Shown here: piece by piece, positions 1-11,891 of the stretch | How positions within the stretch are numbered: position 1 is the stretch's first letter | Layout: every line of letters starts with the position of its first letter | DNA from: Ganoderma boninense | Lineage: Eukaryota > Basidiomycota > Agaricomycetes > Polyporales > Polyporaceae | Length of the DNA stretch: 64,000 nucleotides | Assembly: GCA_002900995.3 (NCBI GenBank) | Contig: CM035313.1 | Location: forward strand, 2,666,001 to 2,730,000 | Direction: 5' to 3' | Notes under the pieces: generated by a model | Seen by the model: only the letters and a program-made list of their open reading frames with translations | Told to the model about the DNA's origin: nothing | Databases searched by the model: none | Translations under genes and position numbers: made by a program

Positions 1-896
1 CAGCGGGTTCTTCTCTCGCTGATCGAGTGGGTGGCTTCTGACCGGTTGTAGGGTGTGCCCCCGGCACTGACCTGACTCTCTTTCAGCTCTTCAGTAGCTA
101 TGGAAGCAATGGCCTTGGACGTAGCCCGTCTTTCTCCTCCGCCAGCGACGCTTATGCCTATGACGATGGATACAACCGTCATGGACGCCGCAGCCGCCAC
201 AACTCCTTCAACAATGCCACCGTTGTCCGCGTTGGGGGAGCATCACCGAGTCTTGGCAACGCCGTACCAGCCTATGTAAGCAGTGTACCAGGTGCGGTTC
301 CCATGCCCATCCCGGGACAGCCGATCGGCGCACAATACGCTATGGGTACCCCAGGGTCCTATGGCACCTACGGCACGCCTTATGCTGTGTCGGCGCAGGC
401 CGCCCTCCCTGGATCCTACACATACGGCTCCGGCCTGTCAGGTCGTGTGTCCCCCAGCCCGTACGGAGCACCACAGGTTGCAGCAGCAGCACCCTACACG
501 TACAACGGCATGCCTGTTGGCGGTGGCTTCGCTCCCTCTGCGAGCTCTTATCCAGGGGCCCAGTCCGGCGGATACGTCCTCCAGAATGGGCAGCCTGTCC
601 CGCCTGGATCGACCGTAGTCATCACCAAGACACGGTCCCGCCGACACTCGAGCGCGAGTAGGCACCATCACCATCACTCGGGCGGCGACTACGGCGACTA
701 TGACTACACGCGCGACTTTGAGCGGGAGCGGGAGCGAGCAGATCGCGAGCGGCACGAGCGCGACAGGCTCCGGTGGGAGCAGGAGGAACAGCGCCAGCAG
801 TATGGCATGGATGAGTATGGCAGGTATGGGCGTGTTGGGGGGAGCTACGATGCGGCGATGCCTGGCGCTGGGTACGGTTATGGTGGCCGTTACTGA
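1..896 (+). CDS. Gly/Tyr/Ser-rich low-complexity protein, C-terminal part (5' truncated)
   Basis: The window opens inside this gene. A probable intron (donor near 27, acceptor AG at 85-86) precedes a long last exon running from 87 to the stop at 894-896. The visible C-terminus of about 270 residues is rich in Gly, Tyr, Ser, Ala and Pro, with Tyr-Gly dipeptides. It is followed by a short basic stretch with consecutive His residues (about 660-675) and a strongly charged Arg/Glu/Asp tract of REREREADRERHERDR type (about 715-790), and it ends in GYGYGGRY. There is no recognisable catalytic domain. This composition is typical of intrinsically disordered RNA- or membrane-associated fungal proteins, but I cannot assign a function. 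The intron start is uncertain; the reading frame of the last exon is clear. Confidence 0.7.
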
Positions 897-1694
897 CCAT
901 GAGGAGGCGCAATCCGACTTGCGACGAGGGTGCGTTTGCGTTTGGATGATTGAGATTCAACACATATACCATCTAGGGCTTACATGCGACACTAACCTGC
1001 CGACGAGGACCCCAACATGGACTAGACTTTATGAAATTTACTATCAAGGCTCATGGCAGTTATTTCTGCGGTTTTTACTTCGTTATCCAGGCTGATCGGG
1101 ATTGTTATGCTGTCCTTGCTTCAAGTGCGTGCTCCATCAAGTATTGTATTTTCGTGTTGTGTTTGTACTTCATGTTGTGCCGGCTTCACCTCTCCTACAT
1201 ATCTATACATGTGCTTTGTTCGCTGTACTGTATAATGCAATTTATCTTATTCCAACAGCTGTGATGTCCTGCTCGTCTGATTTCGTTTTATCATGAAATT
1301 CACAGTACTCGTTGTTTCCGCGTGTTGGGGCGACCGCACAGCAGTCCGCGGCGCTGGGTTCTGTTTCCCAGGACTTCGGGTCAATTGGCTGCCTCGTTCC
1401 GCCTCCCAATCAACTTAGCGAGCTTGTTTGGTGAGACACTCCTGTGTCCCCTCGAGGTTAGCCGTGCTGCTGACAAATCACCTGATAAGGGAAATCCTCC
1501 TGAACGGCTGTGAGCGAACCTTGGCATCCGACACCACTCGCAAGTAAACTTGATCGGCCACTGCTCCTTATTGCGTCACAGGCTCGTATAAATGCCCGGT
1601 TGTAACGCAATGGGTCCTCACAGACATCGCATTCCTACCCTCCCCTGTCGACGTTTCGAGTCGATTCCAAAGTCCTTTCCCCGTTACTTAAAAG
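897..1694. other. Intergenic region with 3' UTR and promoter
   Basis: AT-richer sequence after the stop at 896 is a likely 3' UTR. The right half is the promoter of the next gene and holds a TATA box. I see no convincing gene; the short ORFs lack domains and splice support. Confidence 0.6.
1587..1593 (+). promoter_or_regulatory. TATA box of the aldo-keto reductase gene
   Basis: TATAAAT lies about 100 bp before the ATG at 1695. It is followed by a pyrimidine-rich stretch (CTACCCTCCCC) typical of fungal start-site regions. Confidence 0.55.
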
Positions 1695-3199
1695 ATGGTC
1701 AAGACAATGAAGCTCGGTTCCACCGATGTAACCATCGGTAGAGTTGCCGTATGTAGACACACCATCATAGGAAATCATGCACCAATGGTATTATCTTTTC
1801 TAGCATGGGCTTATGATGATGACGTGCGTTCCGACGCAGCCTGATGTCTCTGGATCGTGTATTATATGGCCTAACGCGCTCACTCTCTAGGTGGAGAGAC
1901 CCGAACTTCCCTCTCCCTGATGAGGAAGCTTTCGCGACCATCAAGGCTGGTATTGACGCCATGCCCGCTGGCGTGAAGATGATGTTAAACAGCGGTGAGC
2001 CAGTCGTCACTGCAGAGGCACGCGCGACACCAACCTTGGCACACGTAGGCGAGTTTTATGGCCCCGACGGGTCCCCGGCGAACCTGGAGCTCCTCGCCCG
2101 GTTTTTCAAGAAGTACCCTGACTACGCTAACAAGACGTTCTTATCAGTCAAGGTTGACCTCCTCTCTGTGCCCCACCTAGTAATCTGATGCTCAGTGTTG
2201 GGCAGGGGGGAAACGTCGCTGGAGGAATGACACCGGATGGCTCGTGAGTGTCTGCCTTCCGCTCATCTCCTGAGTTTTTCTCTTCTAACGTCTTGATCAG
2301 TCCGGAGAACCTCAGACGCAGTGTCACGTTCATCAACGAGAAGCTCGGCGGCATCAAGAAGATGGACCTTTTCGAGTCTGCGCGCATCCCCCAAAACGTT
2401 TCCCTCGAAGACATGATGAGAACCCTCGTGGAGCTGAAGAAGGAGGGCCACTTCAAGTGCATCGGCCTATCGGAATGCCGTGCTTCGTCTCTCCGGAAGG
2501 CTCACGCGATCCATCCGATCACCACCGTCGAGATTGAAGTCAATCTGTGGTCGTATGAGGAAGAGACTAAGAAGGGTATGCCTCGGGTTTCGACAGCATT
2601 ACACTGTTTCAATGATTGATGTTCTATGCTATGCCATAGTCATCGCAACGGCAAAGGAACTGGGCGTCACTGTCGCTGCGTACTCGCCTCTCGGGCGAGG
2701 CTTTCTGACCGGTACGATCAAGAGCCCCGCCGATTTGAAACGTGAGTACTTCTTTCTCATAGCCACTGCAAGGTTCAGGGTCCTCATTGCCACATGGTGT
2801 AGCCGGCGACATGCGCCGCTCGTTCAGTCGTTTTGAAGAGGCAAACTTTAAGCATAACATGGCCCTCGTCGACTCCGTAAAGGTTATCGCCGACAAGAGG
2901 GGAGTCACCCCCGCCCAGCTGGCCATCGCGTGGGTCATCTCGCGCGGCCCGCACGTTGTCCCCATGCCCGGCTCCTCGTAAGTCTTCCAGGTCTCTTGGC
3001 AATATCGTGCCGATCTTCGCGCCCACTGAATTTGTCGTGCAGCAACAAGAAGCGCAACTTGGAGAACATCGCCGCCGGAGACATTGTTCTCAGCCAGGCT
3101 GAGCTTGCCGAAATCGACGAGGTGCTCGCGAAGACACCGATCAAGGGCGGACGCTACACCGACTCTCAGGATGCCGCAAAGCTCCACCTCTGGGGCTGA
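1695..3199 (+). CDS. Aldo-keto reductase, pyridoxal reductase-like
   Basis: The predicted protein of about 330 residues is joined from nine exons across eight short GT-AG introns, starting at ATG 1695 (MVKTMKLGSTDVTIGRVAHG) and ending at TGA 3197-3199. AKR features are visible in order: GEFYGPDGSPANLELLARFF with the catalytic Tyr, the catalytic Lys in FLSVKGG, KMDLFESARI in the position of the usual catalytic His strand, CIGLSE, VEIEVNLWS, AYSPLGRGFLTG, and a C-terminal GSSNKKRNLENI cofactor-binding segment. The pattern matches the fungal pyridoxal reductase group (S. pombe plr1 type), which reduces pyridoxal to pyridoxine with NADPH in vitamin B6 salvage. This is inferred from motif order; another NADPH-dependent carbonyl reductase of the same fold cannot be excluded. 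A TATA box lies upstream. Confidence 0.85.
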
Positions 3200-3932
3200 C
3201 TGTTTAGCTGTGAGCTACGAACTCTCGAGCGAAGGCACGAAACCTGTAATTTGTAGTTCGCTTCACGGACTCTATTCATGAGTGCTGCCGTCCTGTACGT
3301 CCCTTAGTCCGAGCTTGCCGAATTTGAATGTGTGAGATGGATGCTTGTACTTAGCCCGCTTCTAGGACGAGCGTGAAGGGCTGCACGCGACAGATTTGAA
3401 CAGATCTATCCAAAGCTAAAGACAAAGTTACGACAGGTATAGAATAGCAGAATCCGAGGCGCGACCACGACAGACCACGACGGAAACAGGGTATCTTGGC
3501 GCTGTGAATACAAGTGGGCGAGGTGATGCGGCATGCCACCTCGTGCACCTACAGTAAGTTACAATCGTGGAGGCTCGGCATCATGTGTAACATAGTACTG
3601 CATAAGCTTTGCCGTCCTTCACCGGGCCTGAGGGGCGATCGGGTGCAAGACAGGTTGAGAAGGCGCCTCGACCCGGGGCGTATGCCCGACACGCCCGCGG
3701 GCCGATGTTTCGCGGGACCGATGCCGCCCCGTCCCCGTTGTCAATTGATTTGCGGCTATGCTTCGTCGACGAAGCGAGGCAGGAAGCATGAAGGCTCGTG
3801 CGCAGCCCCCCACCATGGGCGGTCGCGAGTGCCGAAATGTACGACATCCCGGCGCAGCGCCAACTTGTCCACCGTGGTTCGCCGTTCAATGCGCCCGCGC
3901 TTGTCCTCGGCGTGCCACTAGTGGGCAGGATG
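3200..3932. other. Convergent intergenic region
   Basis: This lies between the 3' ends of two converging genes. Several overlapping GC-rich ORFs on both strands are antisense shadows or chance frames. I see no supportable feature. Confidence 0.5.
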
Positions 3933-5517
3933 TTACCACATGGACGGTAGAGCAGGACCGATGGCCGACGGGCCGAGCGCCACTGCTGGCGTTGGTGGCG
4001 AGGGCTGGCGGAGGGCGGGAGTGGCGAAGGCGACGAGGGTGGAGGCGAGGAGCGTGCGCTCGAGCAGCTGGATGCCCTGCCATGTGTCCTGGAGCATGCG
4101 CCCGCCGTGCAGGTCGGAGACGCGGGTGAGCTGCGGGAGGGTCTCTTCGGATATCCCGAGGTTCGTCGCGAGCGCGGTCGTCATCTGCAAGAGAATTGAT
4201 AGGAGCGGATCAAGATGGGTCAGTGATGAGGATGGAGGAGCGTTTCAAGTGCAGATTGTCTTGAATTCACTTACTCGGGCGTACACGTTGAACATCGTCT
4301 GGCGGCCCCGCTTGTACTCGGCCCAGGAGAGAAGCATGACTGCGTGCAAGGTCTCAATTGTGGCCTGTGAGCCCTCGGCGGGGAGTAGCTTCTGCAGCGT
4401 CTTGTGTTAACGCGCGGGGGCGGGGGGACCTTACGACCGATAAGAGTGCCTACCTTCGCCGCTTGACAATATACGTCTGACACGTTCGCCGGGCCGATCT
4501 GCATGATCTCGTTGATGGTGGACAACCTGGTGGCATCGGATCGACATGAGCGAATCGGCGGACAGAAGTTGGAGAGCGGGCAGGCTCACGGGGCGGCCGA
4601 CGCGGCGATGGCATTTGCTAGTAGTGGGGAGAGCCGTCTGTGCAGGTATCGCTCGTAGACGCTCTCCGACGAAAGGAAGGGGAATGTCGGGCCGAGTTGC
4701 TCGAAAAAGACGTGGAGAAACGCCATCATGAGCTGAGGGTGAGGTTGCTGATGGTCGGCTTCATCAAAGAGACCCAGGAACGGGGATGAGCAGGCAGCCT
4801 GGTTGGGCCGCGGCACAGCGAGGTGCGAGCTTGACATACTCAGAGTGCGGCGCGCCGAAGAGGTAGACGGTGACCAGGACGACGACGACGGCTGCGTGAA
4901 AGCATCTCTGCAAGCCTAGATCAGCACCAGCCAAAGTCGGCGCAGAGAAAGATCGACGTACTGCGTGGACAAGAATTTTTGGGAGTCAAAGTCCACGACA
5001 GATGTCCGGTACGGGTCGATGTTGAGGTTGCTGATGTCCATGGTGGAGCTGAAGGAGGAGTAGGAAGAGTTGGATGTGCTCGACGTACTACTGCTGCCAG
5101 AACGGGACATGTGCGAGGGTGATGAATCGCGCGAAGAGCTGGGGGTATATGCGTCTATGGCGGACAAATGAGCCGCATTCTGCGTGTTGGCACACGCATC
5201 CCGTAGCACGCCGGGGCCCCCGCCAGATAATAGACGGGTACGCTCTGCAAAATATTGCTCCCGATCGCGATAATGGCAAGGGACGTTGGTAGAGAGGCAG
5301 GCCTCGCACTTGCCAGTCGCAGGTTGCTGGACGCATTTGATTTTCTTGATGCGACTGAGAGGTGCATGCAAGCCGGCGAGTTAGACTGTGCTGCGCATTG
5401 TGCCTGAGCGGGGTAGCGGGGTACTCACCAATGGTCACAGGAGGTCACCAAACGAGGCCGTTTCTTATTCGACTTGATGGCCTGAGGAGCTTCGATAACG
5501 AATTCGAGATTTGACAT
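3933..5517 (-). CDS. Zn2Cys6 fungal transcription factor
   Basis: The start ATG at 5515-5517 begins MSNLEFVIEAPQAIKSNKKR. The first intron (5355-5428, 74 nt) splits the zinc cluster; joined, it reads SCDHCRIKKIKC, then CEACLSTNVPC, giving the six cysteines of a Zn(II)2Cys6 binuclear cluster. A Ser-rich linker follows (about residues 75-140). The fungal-specific regulatory domain is recognisable in LMMAFLHVFFEQLGPTFPFL (4700s), LLANAIAASAAP, and the C-terminal LATNLGISEETLPQL with QDTWQGIQLLER. This domain order is common in basidiomycete cluster regulators. Exon edges between about 4530 and 4970 and between 4190 and 4530 are uncertain because several acceptors are possible, so the middle of the protein is approximate. 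Targets are unknown. It converges on the upstream aldo-keto reductase. Confidence 0.8.
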
Positions 5518-6607
5518 TTGGAGGATTGCGAGAGTCGATGGGGATAGTGCTGGAGGAAGAGGTGGCGGGAGGCTTTACTTATATGAACCTTGACAGAGGG
5601 GGAGGCTTCGCATATTCAGCGGCGTCATCCAATTTGTCCTCGTCTCGTGGCACGGGAAGATGCCGGGAAGGGAACATATGGAATGCTGCAACGTTAGCGG
5701 TTCGTGAAACCTGTTGATCCCCCGAGGCTCGTTACAAAGTCCCGGCGCTCAGGCGGGCGGTGTGGCACACACCCAGCACCGCCCCTTAGTCGATCTCTGG
5801 ACACCTGTACGAGGCGAGGCGAGGCGCTTTGGAAGGCGATCCGAAAAGCGCAAGTTTGGCAATAGCAGGCACGCTCTGGTTGGTTGAGGCAGCGTCCGTT
5901 ACCAACAAGTTACCAATGCGCAAGATGGGGTGGTAAAACACCGGTGGGGGACGTCCATGAGCCCCCGAGCCCATCATGCCCGCTAAAATCGCACTTCTGG
6001 AATGAGATGGCGCCCGAGCTGCTTCTATCGGGGATCACAGGTTCATCCGAGGCGACGAGCTCGAGCCGATGGAGTTGTGCGAGCCGAAGGTGCGGTTGCC
6101 CAAGAATGCATCAGGAGAGGGTAATCATCGGTCGGGCTTCAAACTAACTTCATGACGAACTTGCCGAGTCGTCCACGTTTGACCTTCCGCACCACAACTT
6201 AGAGTCCCATCCAATGCGGGAAGACAAGCCTACGGACAGTCCAGGCGAACGTGAGCAGATGTTGGAGACTGAAATGAAATTGAATATAGGATAGTTGCCT
6301 GTCGTCGCCGCCTCGCACAAGCCACGAGGGCCCAAGGGCTCAAGGGCTCTGATCCCAGAGCGATACTTTCAGGTACCTGCCGGAGTGTGCGTTACGCTAG
6401 CTTGACACCAGCTTACCAGGGCTTACCTGAGCCGTTTGTCAGACAAACGCGGCTATTCTCGGCTATGACGTGAGAGATACCTGCTAAATGGGGTGCTCCG
6501 ACAGCCCAAGTCGGCCCCGATGCGATCTGGGAAGGGTGCCAGCAGAGGCGTGATGCGGAGGAGCGTGACATTCTACTACGAACTCGTCGCATGCCCTCCC
6601 CGCACAG
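5518..6607. other. Divergent intergenic region, 1.1 kb
   Basis: This is the shared upstream region of the Zn2Cys6 factor (minus strand) and the transporter (plus strand). There are no ORFs with domain or splice support, no repeats and no TATA box that I can place with confidence. Confidence 0.5.
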
Positions 6608-8505
6608 ATGCCCAGCTCAACCCATGCTGCTAACGGCTCTGCCCGTTTCAGCTCCCCACTAACTCATCATGCTTCCAGTAGTCACGACCTGTCCGTCCAT
6701 ATCGCCTCTTTGGCTGAGAAGAAACGCCTATGGTGGACAAATGCGCTCATTAACGGTCTCTTTATAGCCTCTTGGTAGGCTATCCAATCCCCACCTTATG
6801 CATCCCACTCAACGGCCACATGCATAGGTTCTTCTTTGCGACGCTGCTTTCCGTCTATAACAAATGGATGTTTTCACCAGATCGCTATGGCTTTCCATCC
6901 CCACTATTCGTTACCACCGGCCATATGTGGGTCCAATTCGCGCTCGCTGCCTCTCTCCGGTACCTGTTACCAGGTCACTTTCGGCCAAAACATAATCCTT
7001 CCCGTGAGGACTACATGTAAGTCAACTCCCCGACCTAGCCCTCCCTCGGCCACCCGTCCCCTAACCAAGCGGATGGGCTGCGGGGTGTAGATGTCGCCTT
7101 ATGATGGACACAGCCATCTGCGCATGCACAGGGCTCAGGAGTCCATTTACTATACCTAACATACCCGGCTTTAACAAAATATCTCACACGGTGAAATTTC
7201 TAGCCGCAAAGCCATACCCACCGGCTTCACGACCGCTCTAGACATCGGCTTGTCTAACCTGTCCCTCAAGTTAATTACGCTATCATTCTACAGTATGCAA
7301 CCCCATAGTCTCATTGCTATCCGAGGCTACACTCATCTTGCCCACATCAGCCATGGGCAAGTCCTCGTCCCTCGTCTTCGTCCTGCTCTTCGCCTTCCTC
7401 CTCAAACTCGAAACGTTCTCATGGCGACTTATCGGCGTCATCCTCCTCATCTGCGCCGGCGTTCTCCTCATGGTCGCCACGCAGACGCACTTCGTCCTCC
7501 CCGGCTTCCTCCTTGTCATCTCCGCCAGTGCCATGGGCGGCCTCCGGTGGGGGCTCACGCAGCTCCTCCTCCGCAGCAAGAACATCGGGATGGACAACCC
7601 CGCCGCGACGCTGTTCTGGCTCACCCCCATAATGGGTATCACGCTCGGCATCTTGAGCGCGCTGCTGGGCGACTGGGGCACGGTCTTGGGCAGCAAGTTC
7701 TTCGAGTCGTCCGGAAAGACACTGGAGACTCTGTTCTTCCTCCTCTGCCCTGGGGTTGTCGCATTCGGCATGGTCCTCAGCGAGTTCTAGTACGTTGCTC
7801 GTTGCAACCCTCCTTGTATGCGCCATAACGTTCCGCAATCATTCCCCCGCAGCATCATCCAGCGGGCTGGAGTGGTTCCGATGTCGATTGCGGGTATCGC
7901 GAAGGAGGTCACGACGATCATTTTCGCGGCTTGGTTCTTCGGGGACGAGTTGAACCCCCTCAACATTACGGGTGTGGTCATTACCGCATGCGGTGAGTCT
8001 CCTTCATCCTGGACCGTCCAACTCCTTCATGCTGAAGAACAACAGGGATCGCGCTCTATACGTACCACAAGTATCAGAAGTCGATGCAGACGGACGTCGC
8101 ATTGGATGTTCACGGAAACCCCCTATCGGAGGAGGAGGAATACCCCGTAGACGGCGATGTCGCCCTTGAGAATGGAGACTATGGCGAGCGGGAACGGCTA
8201 ACGTCAAATGTTGACGACCACGACGCTCACGGTGAAGCCAATGATAGTCGTATTACAGACCGGGTTTGTCGACTCCGTTGCCTGGCCGTCAGTGAACCAT
8301 CCGCTGACGTATCATCCAGGGCGCAGAGGCTGGACATGTTCCCGAAGGGGAGGCTCTGTTCTCCGTCGACGATGACGACGAAGATAATGACGATTCCTAT
8401 CCGAAATATGGCCAGCGCCGAGATCCTGCACCACCCCCGTACCCGGGGGACGAACCGCAGGAGTTGCATGACATCTGGCAAGGACGCGAGGGCACGCATA
8501 CATGA
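6608..8505 (+). CDS. Triose-phosphate/nucleotide-sugar transporter family protein (SLC35C2/Ymd8-like)
   Basis: Seven exons (6608-6774, 6828-7016, 7204-7292, 7351-7789, 7853-7992, 8046-8263, 8320-8505) give 475 residues. I chose ATG 6608 because it is in frame with the first membrane exon, WWTNALINGLFIASWFFFAT, which spans the first intron. Multiple hydrophobic helices follow, including LSNLSLKLITLSFYT, LLFAFLLKLETFSWRLIGV, GLRWGLTQLLLRS, PGVVAFGMVLSEF and VPMSIAGIAKEVTTII. KLETFSWRLIGV, GGLRWGLTQLLL and the SIAGIAKEV segment are typical of the TPT/EamA clan, close to fungal Ymd8 and animal SLC35C2. The cytosolic C-terminal tail is acidic (DVHGNPLSEEEEYPV and a DDDDEDNDD run). It probably sits in the Golgi or ER membrane; the substrate cannot be deduced. 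The third exon is preceded by a long 187-nt intron. Confidence 0.85.
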
Positions 8506-9206
8506 CACCGTATCTTTCCTCGAGCATCCGTATTTATCAAGCTGTTTTCGGCAGCTTCCTTGTAGAATAGTTGAGTCGCTTTAGTGCGGAGTATAATTTT
8601 CACGGTAGCTGCGATAGCTGGACATGCAAGAGACTCCCAATCCTCACCACGTACATACACCAGTATCTAGTCACGTTCAATGTGGCGCAGCTATGTCACT
8701 TAGAGTGCGCTTAAGGTGTGGTGCTTACACAAACGGTCCCAAATTTGGGACTAGCTGCAGTGAGCAGCGGCGGTGCGGCACAGCCTGGCAGGTCCAGCGT
8801 GACACGGCCGCTCGGGTTTGCCCTGTCCTATGCTCGGCATCTTTTCCCCCTTTCACGGCGGCATCTCATCCTTACCATCGCGGGAAGTAGCATTACTGAA
8901 CCTCGGCACTGCTGCTGACGGACCTTCGGTTGCACATAACGAAGAAGTACAGTGGGCGGGCGGATCGTCTCCGAGGGTCGACCCCGAGGCTAGGAACCAT
9001 CTCACCTCGTATCACGGTCGAGAGAAGGTCCGGATACCATGATTTGATGTATGCTAGAGCTATGTACACATTATCCTCGCGACGGAGCTGCAACCGGTCC
9101 CCGGAAAGCGCAGGGTTATCAGACCTATGATAGTTACGAAGGGGGTTGGAAATCCGACAGAAGATACCGAGGAGAAATCACGAAGCCAAGTCAGGCTCTA
9201 CACAGC
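8506..9206. other. Convergent intergenic region
   Basis: This contains the 3' flanks of the transporter and of MED31. Short ORFs on both strands show no domain. I see nothing else. Confidence 0.5.
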
Positions 9207-9756
9207 TCAAAGGCCGTTCACATTGACACCGTTTGTGCCGGCCGCGGCGGGCTGCTCAGCGGCCTTCGATTCTGGCGGTGCGTCGGCAGTGGCTAGAGCA
9301 GTGGAGATCCGGCTGGGGTCCCGCCTATCGGGCAGTGGTTGAGCTGTTGGCTTATGCAGACCCTGCGATACATTCTTACCATGTGCGCCAGTGATCGAAC
9401 TGCTTTTGATTGAGGTATTCGCGCCATTCGTCCTTCCCGATCTCCGTCCTGAACTCGGCGTGTTGGAGCAGCTCTAGATGGTGGAGAGCATGGGGATATC
9501 TGGTGGTCGCGCGTCAGAAGCTCTATTAGGGTGCACCGATACTATTCGCCTACAGGATGAACCGCGCATAGTCCTTCTCCTTCCAGTATTGGAGGTATTT
9601 CAGGAAGTTGACGAACGCGGGTTGGTTCAGGATGCCCTGCTGAGCCAACGAATGGAGATAGAACGGGTTGGCAAGCGACTGGACGAACTCTAGCTCGAGC
9701 TCAAAGCGCGCTCTATTCGCACTGCGGGCATCTGAGGGTGGGTCAGGTTGGGACAT
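9207..9756 (-). CDS. MED31: Mediator complex subunit 31 (Soh1)
   Basis: Three exons (9554-9756, 9380-9499, 9207-9312; introns 54 and 67 nt) encode 142 residues. The conserved MED31 core is nearly complete. It runs from [20 protein letters not shown] through [20 protein letters not shown] and [17 protein letters not shown], which crosses the first intron, to [19 protein letters not shown] short Ala/Pro-rich tail follows. MED31 is a small middle-module subunit of Mediator that supports RNA polymerase II transcription in the nucleus. The last intron carries a decision: without splicing the frame ends at TGG TAA straight after HWRT. Using the acceptor before 9312 adds about 35 residues. I prefer the spliced form because the tail stays open to TGA 9207-9209. 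It is divergent from the UCH37-type gene. Confidence 0.93.
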
Positions 9757-9971
9757 GGTCAAGACGTCCTGGCTGTCTGCCGCCGCAGTTCCCAAAGGGT
9801 GGTTGTTTGGTCCCGAGGCCAATGCCAAACAAACGCCCCGATAAGGCAAGGACGGCGTCACATGACGAGCGCGACGCGTCAGTGCGAGTGTGGCGTCGGG
9901 CGCGTTCTCGTCGCTGCTTTTCTTTCTTCCTCCCATCCACAGCCACCGCTACCGACGACACAGTAGACACA
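9757..9971. promoter_or_regulatory. 215-bp divergent promoter between MED31 and UCH37
   Basis: The two start codons (9756 on minus, 9972 on plus) face away from each other with only 215 bp between them, so this stretch must hold both core promoters. No clear TATA box is visible. A pyrimidine-rich tract (TTTTCTTTCTTCCTCCC) precedes the plus-strand ATG. Confidence 0.6.
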
Positions 9972-11192
9972 ATGTCCGGCGACGACGACTCAAGCGGTTG
10001 GCAGCTCACAGAGTCCGACCCCGGGGTTTTCACGTGCGCCTACATGATCCCATCTCGCTTCAAACGCCAGCCTTACCCCGCATTTTCAGCGAGCTGCTCA
10101 AGACTCTGGGCGTGCCACTCGTGGTCGACGACCTCTACTCCCTGGACGCAGGGGTGCTCTCGGAGTTCCAGCCTCTCCACGCCCTCATCTTCCTCTTCAA
10201 ATGGGTGTCGACCGGGTCCGCCGAGCCCTCCATCGGCGGACAGTACGACGCGGACTTCCCCGGCTTCTTCGCCCACCAGGTCGTGAACAACGCGTGTGCG
10301 ACCCTCGCGGTCATGAACGCCATCGCGAACATCCCCGGGCTCCAGATGGGCCCGCAGCTCTCGGACCTGTTCGCGTTCACCGCGGGCATGGACCCCCAGA
10401 CGAGCGGCATGGCGATCACCAGCTCCGACTGGCTGCGCGAGGCGCACAACGCGCTCTCCCCGCCGTCCGCCATCTCCCTCGACGGCCTGGACCTCCCGAA
10501 GACGTCCGAGGACGCGTACCACTTCATCGTGTACGTCCCATATGCGGGGTCGCTGTACGAGCTCGACGGCCTCAAGCAAAATCCTGTGCGCCACGGTTCT
10601 TACTCCGAGGCTGGGGAGGGCTGGGTGGCCAAGGCTAGGTCGGTCGGCTGACTTCGATCGGCAGACCATTCGCATTTATTTTTCTTTCTTTGTCTTTCAA
10701 CAGGGAAGTGATTGAAGCCCGCATAGGGACCTATCCCCCAGGCTCAGTGAGTAGGCGATTTGTTGGAGTAATTCTATAGACCTGATTTGAGGTTGAATGA
10801 AATCCTAGATCGAGTTCAGTCTGTTGGCTGTCCACGAGGATCCTTTGCCTCGTCTCCGGGAACAGCTCGTCCACGTCCAGTCGGCCGGTCTGACTGCAGA
10901 AGCCGACGAGCTGATAGTCAAAATTGCTACCGAGGACTCCAAGCGGGAGCGGTGGGCGGTAAGTACCATCAACGGCGTCTCTTTATCTCACCTTAGAGGT
11001 TGTCTGAACCTGGATGTATTGTCGCAGTTCGAAAACAGCCTCCGCAGGCATAATTACCTCGGCTTCATCCATGCCCTCCTCCTCGGTATGGCCAAGGCGG
11101 GGACTCTCGATGCCGCAAAAGACGGCGCGAAGAAGGCCCTCCAGGAGCGAATAGAGAAGAGGAAGAAGGGCGAGGCCATGGACGAGGACTAG
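9972..11192 (+). CDS. uch37: Ubiquitin C-terminal hydrolase, UCH37/UCHL5 type (peptidase C12)
   Basis: Five exons (9972-10033, 10090-10638, 10704-10746, 10809-10958, 11028-11192) encode 322 residues, close to human UCHL5. The UCH domain begins with GWQLTESDPGVFTELLK. The catalytic Cys is in VVNNACATLAVMNA, the catalytic His in EDAYHFIVYVP and the Asp in LYELDGLKQ. The C-terminal ULD region is present: a helical linker followed by RRHNYLGFIHALLLGMAK and a basic KKALQERIEKRKK tail. This is the part that in UCHL5 binds the proteasome receptor Rpn13. The enzyme removes ubiquitin from conjugates at the 26S proteasome; in animals it also joins INO80. The C-terminal architecture separates it from short UCHL1/UCHL3-type enzymes. 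Confidence 0.93.
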
Positions 11193-11891
11193 TCGTATCG
11201 GTACACCTTTGCACGTCGCATTGCTATCCTGTCTCCATTTTGCAATATTTTTGACCCAGACAAATATTCAAGTTGCGCCGGGCCAGAGGCCCGGGTTGAT
11301 GCAGATGGTTATAGGATCTCGATATGACGATCTGTTGCGCATAGCGTCTGGATATACTTGGCGCTGTCGTCAAACTGCGGTCCTTTCAGGAGTCTGCATA
11401 AGCGAAAGAGATAGTCTCATGTAAGATTTGTCTGCACCCTGTAAGACTTGTCTGCGCCCTGTCAGACTTGCCATCGCGCCCCGAGCTCGTTATTCAATCC
11501 GTGCACCGCATCGGAGGACTCAATCCCCCCGCGATGAGATGTCGATCCAGGTCGATCTGCGTCATCAGCGGCACAGTGCTGCGCCCACATTCTCGCCATT
11601 TCACTTTGGGAAGTGGTGGTTCGCGCTCGTTGGTCATGTCGGTTGTCATGCCCGAGGGCTGCCCGAGAGGCACTGCATTCGCTTACAGCGGCTGCCTTGC
11701 CGCTTGCAGGCTTTCGCTTGTTGTGGCACTACCCAAGGCCATTGAATGTTATTATTCTCCCAAACCGAACTCAGCGGCATTACTCGCATATGGACATATT
11801 CCATGTCCATGTCCGAGTCCAGCGGGCACTACATACTTGCGTAGGACTCCGTCCCGGTCGGTTGGGCTGCTTCCCGAGTAGCGTACTAGTA
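11193..11891. other. Convergent intergenic region
   Basis: This lies between the 3' ends of UCH37 and the minus-strand aldo-keto reductase. It contains a short 20-bp tandem repeat (11420-11473); otherwise I see no feature. Confidence 0.5.
11420..11473. repeat. 20-bp tandem repeat, about 2.5 copies
   Basis: Two units of 20 bp with two differences (TGTAAGATTTGTCTGCACCC, then TGTAAGACTTGTCTGCGCCC) are followed by a partial third (TGTCAGACTTGCC). They lie in the 3' intergenic region. Confidence 0.75.

Noticed and set aside
10073..10675. 200-codon minus-strand ORF
   Set aside because: Antisense shadow of the large UCH37 exon; composition is Arg/Glu/Val-biased and without a family.
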